Source of the DNA: Sthenelais limicola
Taxonomy: Eukaryota; Annelida; Polychaeta; Phyllodocida; Sigalionidae
Assembly (NCBI GenBank): GCA_942159475.1
Contig: OW804102.1
Coordinates: forward strand, 29,270,873 to 29,334,872
Direction of reading: 5' to 3'
Length of the DNA: 64,000 bases
Under the pieces are notes generated by a model. That model made no database searches, was not told where the DNA came from, and saw nothing but the letters and a program-made list of their open reading frames with translations. Shown here piece by piece: positions 44,743 to 54,503 of this stretch. A program made the position numbers and the translations under genes. Numbering within the stretch: the first letter of the stretch is position 1; every line of letters begins with the position of its first letter.

Positions 44743-45867
44743 ATGTTTCTTCCCTACTTTATCTTCATTGTCTCTTTGACAATTTGTCATCTAAACGCGT
44801 ACAAGTGCGGGCTGTATTGCACCTGTATATACGGATCTTCAAGAGTCGTGTGCAGCCACAAAAATCTTTGGTCTTATCCAGAAATGACTAAAGTATCGAC
44901 CTTATTTACCCGTATTGACCTGCGAAACAACTTCATCTCCCAGCCTCCGACAGTAGACTTCGCCAAACGCTTTGACAGTATTGACCTTCGAGGAAACCCC
45001 TTAAACTGCTCATTTCTACAGGAAGGAAAGTTTAACGGCCTAAACACCACGTTTTACACGGACATATGCGGTGCAGTTTCTTCGCAGACGTTTGCCAAGG
45101 TTTACAGGAACATCACAGGAGCTACGTCTTATAAGCCCCGTGGAGACAGTGGTAACTTTACCGTTACTGTGGCACTGTCTGCCACTTCCAGTGTTGTAGG
45201 ATTAATCGCATCAATATTGGTAGGCCTTAAGCTTTATTTAAAGTATAAAGGTAAGAGGGCGGCGGCCAAAACGGAAAATATTGAAATGAAAGATGTGTCT
45301 GCTACTGCAAAAAAGTGTGTTCCTAAGAAGGGGCTTCGTGTTAAGAATCCCTCTTACTCTAAACCTTCAACTTCGGCTAAAAACGACTGTGCTATGTCTG
45401 AACCTTCCTGCTCGTCCGACTTTAAGAAAGCGCCTCCATCAAGACCTACATCTCCTCCTCCAGGTAGTTTGCTTACTACATACAAAACGTCCAAGAACCT
45501 TCCACCACCAGCGCGCCCCATTTTACCTCCCACTATTACGAAGGCTGTGCTAAATGACCTTGTACGGCAAATTTCTGATGTTGCAGCAGCTGCAAAACCA
45601 GAAGTTAACCTGTTTGACAGTTTAGATTCTTCCAAACGTGCCAGCTTAGTCACAAACGCATCTACTGACCCCATACTTTCCGACATTAGTTCCTTGGACT
45701 TTACATTAGAAAACCCCAAAGGCCAGAGCACCCCTACCAGTGAGTATTACAGGCGCAAAGAACTTCCCATGGAATGCGAGAATAATAACTGTATTAACAA
45801 AAAGAGACCCAGGTCTACTACAAATTCTACTGTTGACGAGAACGACTTGAAGAAAATTAAATCTTAA
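44743..45867 (+). CDS. LRR-type I membrane glycoprotein, viral copy 2 (374 aa)
   Basis: It has a signal peptide (MFLPYFIFIVSLTICHLNA), then a clear LRR N-cap (CGLYCTC through VVC) and leucine-rich units (LFTRIDLRNNFISQPP, FDSIDLRGNPLNC). The last has the GNPLNC form that opens a C-cap. Sequons precede a transmembrane helix at about residues 150-168, then basic stop-transfer residues (KYKGKR). The ~200-residue cytoplasmic tail is long, Ser/Pro-rich with RPTSPPPG-type SH3-like sites and a basic end. The same architecture as its neighbour suggests duplication or a shared origin with divergence. A splice acceptor-like ATCTCAG ends at 44733. A role in host-cell signalling, entry or immune modulation is inferred only. 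Confidence 0.78.
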   Translation: MFLPYFIFIVSLTICHLNAYKCGLYCTCIYGSSRVVCSHKNLWSYPEMTKVSTLFTRIDLRNNFISQPPTVDFAKRFDSIDLRGNPLNCSFLQEGKFNGLNTTFYTDICGAVSSQTFAKVYRNITGATSYKPRGDSGNFTVTVALSATSSVVGLIASILVGLKLYLKYKGKRAAAKTENIEMKDVSATAKKCVPKKGLRVKNPSYSKPSTSAKNDCAMSEPSCSSDFKKAPPSRPTSPPPGSLLTTYKTSKNLPPPARPILPPTITKAVLNDLVRQISDVAAAAKPEVNLFDSLDSSKRASLVTNASTDPILSDISSLDFTLENPKGQSTPTSEYYRRKELPMECENNNCINKKRPRSTTNSTVDENDLKKIKS

Positions 45868-45933
45868 ATTAAATCTATGAAACGGTACACGCGCAAAAAG
45901 GAACAGTACAACTACGATTGTAAAATACTTTGC

Positions 45934-45939
45934 TTTATT
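45934..45939 (-). terminator. Poly(A) signal for the zinc-finger gene
   Basis: Minus-strand AATAAA 96 bp past the stop at 46035. Confidence 0.55.
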
Positions 45940-46034
45940 AACTAAAAACCTCGTTTCATATACTATTTTAAATGTTGGTTCTTTCCGTATACATTTCTTT
46001 ATTACTGGTGTTACTGCTTTTGCTTGTTTTTAGC

Positions 46035-46839
46035 TTACAGCTTCATATTTCTTATAACTTCGTCAATATCATCGTCAAATTCCAGAAATTCATTAAACCC
46101 CGGAGCTATTGACATGTTTTGCAGTGTAGAAGGTATACCCTGTTCACCATTTATTATGTTTTGGGTTAATGTAAGGTGTAAAGTACTAGCTACAGCCGGT
46201 GTTGTCTGAGCAGCTGTCCGCGGTGCAGCTGTCCGCGTTGCAGATGGCGACATTGATACTGGTCTTGGAGAAGGCGGCCTTGGAACAGTTGCAGCTGCTG
46301 CTGCAGCCCTCGAGGTAGTGATTGTTGTTGTTGTCGTTGTTGGTATCTTTGTAGGTATCGCAAACATCCTACCACGTTTAGAAGGGGGCAAACCCTCGGG
46401 TACCTTAAACTCTTGAGCTGTCGTTACACCTCCAAAACCTATGCTGGTCGCTGATTTGTTTAATAGCAACTCTCTGGTCTGAAACAGTTGCCCTCGATCC
46501 ATTTGTTCCGTATATATGGTTTCTTCTTCTTCTGCTAAGAAATAGAAATTGGTGTTAGATTTGTATTCGCCTATATAACCAGTTGTATACTTTTTTTTAT
46601 TCCGCATAAGCAAAACTGTACGTTACATTAATGTTTAACCATTGCGTGTACTTGTGTATTCAAATCCATAGTTGCGGTAATTAAGTATTCATTCGTATAA
46701 TCAGTTGTATTCTAGCTTAATACTCACTGTTAGAGCTCAAAGGGTAGTTGTCTTTGTGCGTCATTCTGTGTTTTACAAAGTGGTAATGACGCTTGTACTT
46801 TTTGTGGCACACCCCACACTCGAATACTTTACCGATCAT
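46035..46839 (-). CDS. Spliced C2H2 zinc-finger protein with Ala/Pro/Thr-rich domain (203 aa)
   Basis: Exons 46839-46728 and 46534-46035 join in phase 1 across a 193-bp intron with donor GTGAGTA and acceptor TCTATTTCTTAG. Exon 1, too short to stand out as an open frame, encodes a textbook finger: FECGVC, then H-x3-H with C-x2-C-x12-H-x3-H spacing. Exon 2 encodes an acidic start, a Thr/Ala/Pro/Ser-rich middle with poly-Thr and poly-Ala runs, and an acidic C-terminus (EFLEFDDDIDEV). This looks like a transcription regulator: a DNA-binding finger plus an activation-type tail. A TATA-rich run just upstream on the same strand supports exon 1 as the first exon. Confidence 0.68.
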
Positions 46840-46886
46840 AATGATGCTGTAAAAATAAAAAGTATTCTCTGTTTGTACCCATACTC

Positions 46887-46901
46887 ATATATATATATAT
46901 A
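46887..46901 (-). promoter_or_regulatory. TATA-rich promoter of the zinc-finger gene
   Basis: An alternating TATATATA run on the minus strand predicts transcription start near 46858, about 20 bp before ATG 46839. Confidence 0.4.
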
Positions 46902-48196
46902 CTTAGTACTGAATAAAAATGATCATATCAAAGAAAAAACTTGTTCTTTATATCTACGTCGGTGCGTATCATACAATAAAATAATAATAGCTTTGTACTA
47001 AAGGTTTCCTAATTTTGTTCTATCCAACTTTCCCACTTCCCTTCATATAGGTCCACTTAATGAAATTCAACTCCCCTAGGTCTTAAATCGTACTGACACA
47101 TTGTTATGACTTAAACCGTCGCCGCTCGCCAAGGTAACGCCGGGACCCTGGTAGGGCCTTATCGATAAGAATTTAGTCAGCAAAGATTAAAACAATGGGC
47201 GCCGGGGTGACCCTCTTAACTAAAAGTTGACACATTTCCCAAATATAACGGGTCACCGTAGCTAAATATCAGTAAAAGTAATGATTTCATTAGCAGTATC
47301 GGTGACCGAAGTCATAGAACGCTGAACTTTCGTGCGTCGATACTGTTTTAACTCTATATAAAAAAATGAAATGGTAACCAAGAATAAAACTTTTGTAATT
47401 ATACCTCGTGTAAGTTCGAACCCCTGGCCGTGGTAAGGTTTTTCTTTGCCCATATACGTCCCATATAAAAGCAAAACTTGTATAATCATTCTTTTAGGTT
47501 TAGTAATTATTAATAAATCTGAAATTTGTTCCCTTAAGTCTTTCTCTCTCATATTAAAAATCTTGCAATACATAAAAGTATTTAAACAAATTCCAACGTG
47601 AAAATGTACTTACTCTTATGGGTTGATAAAATTCACCGGTAGTTTCTGCAATCAAAACTTCCTCAATGTATCGTCAATCGAGTTAAGGAATAATCCAACT
47701 GATGCATCAACGTTCAATTCCCTCTACTATATATACGCGCACGGACCTTATCATCATTATTCATCAAATTCATGAATATAAATTTTATTTTCCTTTACTT
47801 TCCATCAATTCCCCCCACTTATCTCCATTTTCATCTCAAGCATTTGTACAAATTTACATTATTGTATCTTCATGTTATACTCATAGTTTGTCATTCACTG
47901 GTCATTCCCCTACGTCTAGTAGCACTTCAATAACCCTTCACACCCCTCCCCCCGTACGCCGCACTAAGGTCCGTTAGTACACCTTATGTATACAACACTT
48001 AGCACGGTGTGACACTCTATTTATTTAAGCGCTAACTATCCCTCATTCATAATTGTACATGCTCAAAACGTTCCCCTTACGTGATGCTGACACTAATTGT
48101 CAGACACCTGATTTAAAAACGAGTCGAGTAAATCTTCCCTCCATCCCCCTAGTCCGTTCTAATGCAACAGCTTTTCTGCGCCTAATATTCTATGCC
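46902..48196. other. Non-coding part of the element's right arm
   Basis: No gene can be supported. It has a GC-richer patch at 47115-47210, an unassigned minus-strand open frame (47573-47262) and C/T-rich, G-poor sequence from about 47700 onward. Confidence 0.5.
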
Positions 48197-48205
48197 TATA
48201 AAAAG
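48197..48205 (+). promoter_or_regulatory. TATA box of the 154-aa orphan gene
   Basis: TATAAAAAG predicts transcription start near 48227, about 100 bp before ATG 48326. Confidence 0.6.
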
Positions 48206-48325
48206 CCTTCACCCCTCATGTTCATTCTGTCTAAAGTCATCGTACAGTAGCAAAAAGAACGTCTTACCTATATCTGCTCGCCAACTTTAAACGTTATACA
48301 CCAAAGAAATACTACTTTTGCTACC

Positions 48326-48790
48326 ATGGATAGTTCTTTGTCAAAATTTATCGTCAACTGCACCGAAGACCTTGTGGTCTTTGATGTGCCCGTTTCCAAG
48401 CCTACGTTTTGGCTGGAAATTCTGAAGGAGCCGGGTAATCAAAACACCACTCTCTTCGTTATGAGACCCCTGCATAACTTAGAGCAAATAATGGTCGTGC
48501 CAAAACATGTGTGGGTTGTGCTGGGCCAAGCTCGTTTCAATGAAAAGAAAACGGTCAAAATAGGCAAAATACATTTTGTCTATAAGGCTGACACCGATTC
48601 TTGGATGATTGTGGACACAAACGAAGAGAAATTATTATACGAAGATACACCTGTAGGCGGCGATTTGGACCATAACTTGGTCATTGCCATGGGAATAATA
48701 AATCGAATACACGCGCTACGCTGGAGGCACGTGCGAAACGCTTATCGTACCCATGGCAAACGACCAACTCCTGGTGAAACTGTGGACTAA
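48326..48790 (+). CDS. Orphan 154-aa viral protein
   Basis: A good TATA box, a TACCATGG start and a downstream poly(A) signal (49185) show an expressed unit. The product has no signal peptide or membrane segment. Its first ~110 residues alternate hydrophobic and polar in a beta-rich pattern (LVVFDVPVSKPTFWLEI, VVPKHVWVVLGQA) and the C-terminus is basic (RWRHVRNAYR). I do not recognise a family. A GT-AG intron candidate (48792-48912) starts one base after the stop, so the 3' untranslated region may be spliced. Its place next to the right terminus matches early-gene positions in other linear viruses, which is inference. Confidence 0.65.
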   Translation: MDSSLSKFIVNCTEDLVVFDVPVSKPTFWLEILKEPGNQNTTLFVMRPLHNLEQIMVVPKHVWVVLGQARFNEKKTVKIGKIHFVYKADTDSWMIVDTNEEKLLYEDTPVGGDLDHNLVIAMGIINRIHALRWRHVRNAYRTHGKRPTPGETVD

Positions 48791-48791
48791 G

Positions 48792-48912
48792 GTTAGTATT
48801 GACTACTATACAACTCTATATTTTCTTCTTTCCCCCCTTTTTACCCTACATTTTACACGTCTGTTTAATACATCATAGTCATATCTAACGTTTACCAAAC
48901 TTTTATTTCCAG
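48792..48912 (+). other. Candidate 3'-UTR intron
   Basis: Donor AAG|GTTAGT and acceptor TTTTATTTCCAG with a strong pyrimidine tract. It starts immediately after the stop codon of the orphan gene. Confidence 0.45.
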
Positions 48913-49603
48913 ACCCCCCAAACCCCCTCAGGCCTCTCTGTGTCAACTCGCTGCCGCTTCCACCGACCTTCCATCGGGGCGCGTCTTAGGCAAGCCGCGC
49001 TACTCCTGCCGCGCTCCTCCCCCCGTCACTATACATCTCTCTTCAGCGTTAAATCAATAGCGTCCTGTTTCAATCGGACGCCATAGACTTTACCTTGCTC
49101 ACTACTATAATAGCTCTTCATACTATTTCAATAGCGTCTCAATGCCTATCTGTAGCCCTACACGTATCTCGTTAACTTAATGCCAATAAAATTCACCAGT
49201 GTACTCAAAACTCTTTCTCTTTCATAATTGTTGTCATCTTATAAAGTAATTAGCATTCCATTAGCTAAGCATCAACCTCCTCCCTTGTCCCTCTCTCTCT
49301 CCCTCTCTTTAAGACCTTGTCACTAAAATTTGTTTTGTATTTATTTATTCAATTCCATTAACGTTATACCAATACACTCACCTGTGTGACCCCCCGCCCC
49401 TCTTATCTTGTTTCAATAATTACTTCTCATTAAGACACCATGTCCTTACATCCATTAGTACCCACTTCACAACCCTCTTCTCGCCTCTTCACAAGTTGTT
49501 ATCCGTACTTCTCAAGGGGTCAATACCTACTTAGCTCTACTTATCCCTTGTCTCACCTCCTACTCGTTACTCGATCCCTCAGGCTATGATCCTCCTTCAT
49601 ACA
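48913..49603. other. Pyrimidine-rich right subterminal region
   Basis: No gene seen. The plus strand is C/T-rich and G-poor, mirroring the purine-rich left subterminal zone (30030-30540). The AATAAA at 49185 lies within it. Confidence 0.55.
49185..49190 (+). terminator. Poly(A) signal of the orphan gene
   Basis: AATAAA followed within ~15 bp by CACCAGTGT, a GT-containing stretch. Confidence 0.55.
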
Positions 49604-49823
49604 CCATGTTTACATAAACAATGCACTTGTCCCCCGCCGTGTTTACATAAACAATGCCTTGTTTGTACAAACAATAGACAATAGCCCATTCATCCAGATC
49701 GTGGGGTTTGGTTACGTAAGGGATTATGACTCTCATTAGTATGCATGAAATCCTTTGTTCTAAACAAAGGAAATTCTTTATTTTTTTTAGGGCTTATGAC
49801 TCTATAGTATATACCTTACTACT
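49604..49823 (-). repeat. Right terminal inverted repeat
   Basis: 220 bp, the inverted counterpart of 29809-30029, ending CCTTACTACT. It carries the same palindromes and the AGAGTCATAA direct repeats in inverse order. Confidence 0.93.
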
Positions 49824-49829
49824 GTTCTA
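49824..49829. repeat. Target site duplication, right copy (GTTCTA)
   Basis: Identical to 29803-29808 and directly abuts the end of the right terminal repeat. Confidence 0.93.
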
Positions 49830-50375
49830 ATTAATCGCAGGAAAGCATTACGATAACCTGCCAACGATTATGAATAAAGGGACAGAGTTTCCAGGCGTGA
49901 ACAGCCATCATTCAGTTTGCTTTCTATGTGACATTCCGTCTCCCTGTTATTGCTGTAAATTGACAGTGAAATAGCGAAGGCCACTTTGGGATGAACATCA
50001 GTAATTATTCCAGCAACCGTTCTGACATGTTCATTATTTTCATTCCTGTCGCTCAGTGACAGTAATCGCCAATATCAAATTATGGGAAACACTACCAAAC
50101 ATAAATTAATCATTTTTCTTTGACATCCTGGAAATTAGTGATCATAAAGTTGAAGGGCTTGAGGAATTAGAATTAAGATATTGGTGACAGCATTACATAC
50201 CAATATTGAATAAATTGGGATTAAAAAATTAATTACATCTATTCAGAGTTTGATGTTGTATAGAATTATACAGAATAGGTGAAATTTGAATATGTATTAT
50301 CGGGTTCCACTGCAGCAAAATGAAATAAATTATAATTTAGATTTATGCGACTATATTATTACGTAAGACCTATTC

Positions 50376-50470
50376 TAGTCCAATAAGACGATTCTCGTGT
50401 GATTTTGCGCAGCAGAGGATTTTTTTTCCACTAATTTCTGTGAGAATCGCGAATCGGCTAAGTGGACCAG
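50376..50470. repeat. Short palindromic MITE family C, copy 2
   Basis: AGTCCAATAAGACGATTCTCG and GAGAATCGCGAATCGGC with AGTGGACC pair as in copy 1. GCGATTTTGCGC-type sequence sits inside the arm. Confidence 0.6.
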
Positions 50471-51531
50471 GTTCTAATGATGTTACAAGAGCTTGTGGTA
50501 TGAGATCTTATGGCTTGACACTTTAGAGTGGACTGTCACTTATAAAGATAATGAATTCCCACGAGTTCACGGTCACCAAGACTATAATTAGTATAAAGGC
50601 GCTAGGAATAGAGATGTGCTTCATCAATATCATAGGTAAATTCTCTTTGCTAAATTGTGTGTTTCATCAATCTAACTTAAATATTTACTGATGATAATTA
50701 GAATGGGTTTAAGAGACGATACTTAGTGGATAATAAATAAGTTAGTGTAGTGAGCGGGTTCTGGAATTTGATCAAGACAGTATGAAGAATCTCACGATAT
50801 TTATATGATGAGGTTTTATACTCTTTTACTTGACTGCATAAAGTAGGATTTGTTATAATTATTTAGTATGACTAGAAGATTTCTCCTTTTTATATACGCC
50901 TGAAAAGATTCATGTTGGATATAGTGGTTTTCCATTGAATTATTTTAAATGTATTGGCCGTTAAAGAAATAAAAAGAAATCTGCTTCACCCTTACTTACA
51001 CCTTCATTTTTAATCACTTATCTATTTAATCATAGATCATTGTTGTTGTTTCATTTAAGAGGTTACAATGAAACTGCATTCTGAATTGACATCGATAACA
51101 AACTTTTCTTTTCCTACCCAGCAAGCTTTATTACGTTTAAAACTTGATCGTTTCTTTTCATTTTGAAAACAACTGATGAAAAGAAAACATCAAAGAAAGT
51201 GGGCAGATTGATGCAGGTAATTCTTTCTCCAGCGGTTTCAATCCTCTGAATTTGATCCTTTTTGACCGATCAGCGCATAAACCGATTGGTGGGAATTAGT
51301 TTGTTCTTTTTATATTTGAGTTCGGACAATATTACAATGCAACATTGTTACTCTCAATTGGACCTCAAATCTATTAACACAGACTATTTCCCTCGGTGGA
51401 AAAAGGAAATAACATCTAGTTCAACTTTTGCCAAATGCTGTTTATTATGGAATGAAGTGCCCCAGAGATCTCGACGATAAGTCAAAACTAAGGACATATT
51501 CACGGACAAAAAACTGATATTTCGAAGACTA

Positions 51532-52480
51532 CACTCTAAGAAAAAAGGGTTCTTTTGGGTTCTAGATAGAACCCCATGGTTCTACCAAGAACCCTAGGGT
51601 TCTTTGACACCTAAAAGGGTTCTTCGGGACCACCGGGGGTTCCATCTAGAACCATAGGGGTTCTTCATAGATTTCTCACCAGGTGGCAGTACCGTGGAAC
51701 TTGGCTTTCACTAGGTGCCCTCACAGGTTACTACATGCTATTTACAATTTCTATTAAAACAAAAGTCTCACTAGTAATACTTATATGAGGCATTTATACC
51801 TTATAAATATTACACTTTATAAACTTGGGAATATTGAAAGCAATGAAATCAATACTTTATTTGTATAACTTATCTGCTTAATGTTGAAAAATGTTGTGAA
51901 GAAAGCACCCTTATAATTCTAATATTATTACTATGAGTACTACTGAAGTACCAAAATTGTCAAACACCAAGTTGCAATGGATACCTATGTCAGCTGTAGG
52001 AGAGGATTATATTAAGGGTAAGTTTAAGTGATGGAAATGGATGAGGAACTCTGAAAAAGTCAAGCAAAGGGACTGCATATAATATGCAGTCTCTCCTTGA
52101 ATGCTCTTGGGCAAAATGCTTCTGTGGAGAAACATGCTGCCTTAGCACTGAGCACAAATCTGCTATTATAAGGACCAGTCTAGATTCAACAGGGAATAAT
52201 GAATTCATTACTTTATTCAGAATTAACATTGTAAATTACAAGCAATTTTAGGGATGCCAAATCAGGGTTCTATGTAAAACCCTACCTATTTTGGCCAGAG
52301 GGTTCTTCAAAGGGTTCTTCAAATCGAGGGTTCTATGTAGAACCCTGCCTATTCCCGAAACGGGGGTTCTACTTAGAACCCTCAAAAAAGGGTTCTAAGT
52401 AGAACCCTTAGGGGTTCTGCCATGTCGACAAGCTGAAGAACCCTTAAGGGTTCTTGTTAGAACCCTTTCTTCTTAGAGTG
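51532..52480. mobile_element. 949-bp non-autonomous element with CACTCTAAGAA ends
   Basis: The ends CACTCTAAGAAAAAAGGGTT and AACCCTTTCTTCTTAGAGTG are inverted repeats. They are flanked by TA on both sides, as in Tc1/mariner-type insertions. The outer ~100-200 bp are dense GGTTCT/AGAACC arrays in both orientations. The centre is unrelated AT-rich sequence without a transposase. Confidence 0.75.
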
Positions 52481-54183
52481 TAGGGATAGTCTGATTTTTC
52501 ACGGTTTGGAAACTCTATTGCTCTGTGGTCCCAGCGGCTCGGACTGTCAATTTGTATTTATTTGCCTCTTTTTTGTAGTAATGTTCTTATCCATGGAAGA
52601 TACAAAACAACAAAACATGAGTAATCCCTAACAAGTTAATTTGCTTGTTGTACCCTTTGATTTTTGGCTATCGTTTGTTGTTCTATGTGGAAGTCGACTG
52701 AGATCATTTCTGGGTATTTTCTTGAAGACCTGGATTTTATCCAGAGGCCAGTAAACCATTTTTATCTACCTCTCATGTACAACTGGGGCAAAATAAAGTA
52801 TTAATCAATCATTAATTTATTGAAGATTTATAACTCTAAGTGTATGGCTATATCTATGTTAATATCAACGAAAGCCAACTTTTTATCTTTTCTTGGATTT
52901 AGATCCATACTTATATTATTTTGATCGGTGTAATTTTTGCTTAACTATTGATTGTAATGCTGGGAATACTGTCACATTGATCAAATGCAACCAATAAAAA
53001 ACATAAACATATACAAACTATTATAACAAAGATAACGGAAATGAAGTAAACGGAAAGGTACACCATAACCGTTCTCCTAACATGAACAGATCTATAAATA
53101 CTGTACAAAATGTAAAAGGTAAAATATTAACAGAAACAAAAAAACAAGCACCTAACAACAGTTGGTTGAATGAAAAAGATGCTTTAGAACTATTTTGAAT
53201 AGCAACAAATATAAAAGTGGTTTTCGACTTAATATAACTCCTGAGATATAACAAACAGGGAGCAGGCTCGAACATTTGACTATGAATGACAATACACACA
53301 GCCTTATGAACCACCTTTGTGCAGTAGTGCATTGGCTGGCGTTCATCACAGAACTAATACTGACAGAAAGGACGCAGAGTTACTTATTCTATTATTTTAT
53401 TCTGATCTTTCCTGTCCCGAGTGTGTCCTGGGGTCTTCATGTACAAGCTCACACATAGTAAAATCGGGATCAGGACCAGAGCTTGACATCTGTTGTTTTG
53501 GTGATTTAGAACAATAGAAGGCATCCACTCTTGGCAAGTGTCAGGAACAATTTAAACATCATCAATTTATTAACAATGTTGTGTCTTGAATATCGCAATA
53601 AAGTCAAGGCCTATATGTAGCAAGTTTTGGGGTGTAATTATGAATCTATGAGGTTTGCTCCCCATAAAATACAGGAGCCCTTCCTTATACCGTAGGAAAG
53701 AGATGAAGACACTGATCCCTTATTGGGGGGATAGGCAGACACTGGACCTTTCAGGGGGAGATGGGCAGCCCTTCATTAAACTCAATCAATTAACACCTGA
53801 TCCACTGTCGGCTATACATAAATTTATTCGCCGTAAAAACGGTGATTACCACATAATTCTGGGAACTGTAGACTTAAGGCTGCGTTTAATTAACTTCAGA
53901 ACTATTTCTCCGTCCCTTCAAACCTCCCGGGCTTCTATTACGAGGCTCCGACTTCTCAAGGACAGGTGCTGTTGATTATGAACTCTGAATTAGACTTTTT
54001 GTTGAGTGAATGAAGTTTGTAACAAGAGGGTTAGTGGGAGGCTGAGTGCACATGGATTCTTCGATAAAGAATATTTTGAAGGGAGAAAACGAGGTTCAAA
54101 ATGCGCTTCAACCTAACCGAACAGATGTATTGCATTAACACCGTACTAGATATCCTATTCCCACAATAGACTTCACTATATAA

Positions 54184-54503
54184 GTGTCAGAAAATGTACA
54201 TTTTGCCTTTACAAATCCTCTCAAATAACCCGAATCAAAGAAAAAGATTTTTAAGATAAAAACAGTCAACATAACCGTACAGACTTTTTTTAATGATATC
54301 CGAAGTAGAGTGATTAACCCAGAACGAGAACAGATAAGGGAAGTTGAATTGCGGTATCTGGTTTTTATTTGGGGGTTACCGACGTTTCGCCCAGACAATT
54401 GGCCTTTATCAAGGTGATGTTTTTTTAATGATATTTCAGTCTTATTTAGCATAATTTATGGCCTAATTATGTAGAGCTGCCGATTGCACAGTTCTGACGC
54501 ACT
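54184..54503 (-). repeat. MITE family A, copy 12 (interrupted)
   Basis: The left part (GTGTCAGAAAATGTACA) and right part (GTAGAGCTGCCGATTGCAC) are split by the 120-bp insertion at 54300-54419. Confidence 0.65.
54300..54419 (-). mobile_element. 120-bp retroposon nested in a MITE
   Basis: It is flanked by exact 15-bp duplications TTTTTTTAATGATAT (54285-54299 and 54420-54434), a length typical of LINE-type insertion. On the minus strand it carries GATAAAGGCC then GGGCGAAACGTCGG, the same tail motif as at 20425-20459. Confidence 0.7.

Larger units (their letters stand above)
29809..49823. mobile_element. Complete Polinton/Maverick (adintovirus-like) endogenous virus
   Basis: The element is 20,015 bp. 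It has ~220-bp terminal inverted repeats beginning 5'-AGTAGTAAGG, ending CCTTACTACT-3', and a perfect 6-bp target duplication. It encodes the diagnostic set: protein-primed family B polymerase, DDE integrase, packaging ATPase, penton-like protein and double-jelly-roll-type major capsid protein. The capsid, integrase and small genes resemble the F54H12-type invertebrate group (recalled from memory). No frameshift or nonsense break is visible in any gene, and the two terminal repeats differ at only about three or four positions. Insertion therefore looks recent. The element probably carries everything for replication and particle assembly except a recognisable maturation protease. Confidence 0.95.

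Noticed and set aside
47262..47573. Minus-strand 103-codon open frame as an upstream exon of the zinc-finger gene
   Set aside because: Its only good donor (after 47405) leaves phase 1, while the acceptor at 46847 needs phase 2. Joining them gives an immediate stop, and a TATA run already supplies a nearer promoter.
47702..48250. Plus-strand open frames of 91 and 65 codons right of the zinc-finger gene
   Set aside because: Low-complexity pyrimidine-rich sequence, no domain, and the second spans a TATA box of the real downstream gene.
29809..49823. Bacterial prophage or contaminant contig
   Set aside because: Introns, TATA boxes, AATAAA signals, 6-bp duplication and eukaryote-type polymerase and integrase show a eukaryotic element embedded in continuous host repeats.
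53655..53975. 106-codon open frame in the right flank
   Set aside because: No recognisable motif, no splice or promoter support, in a repeat-rich area.
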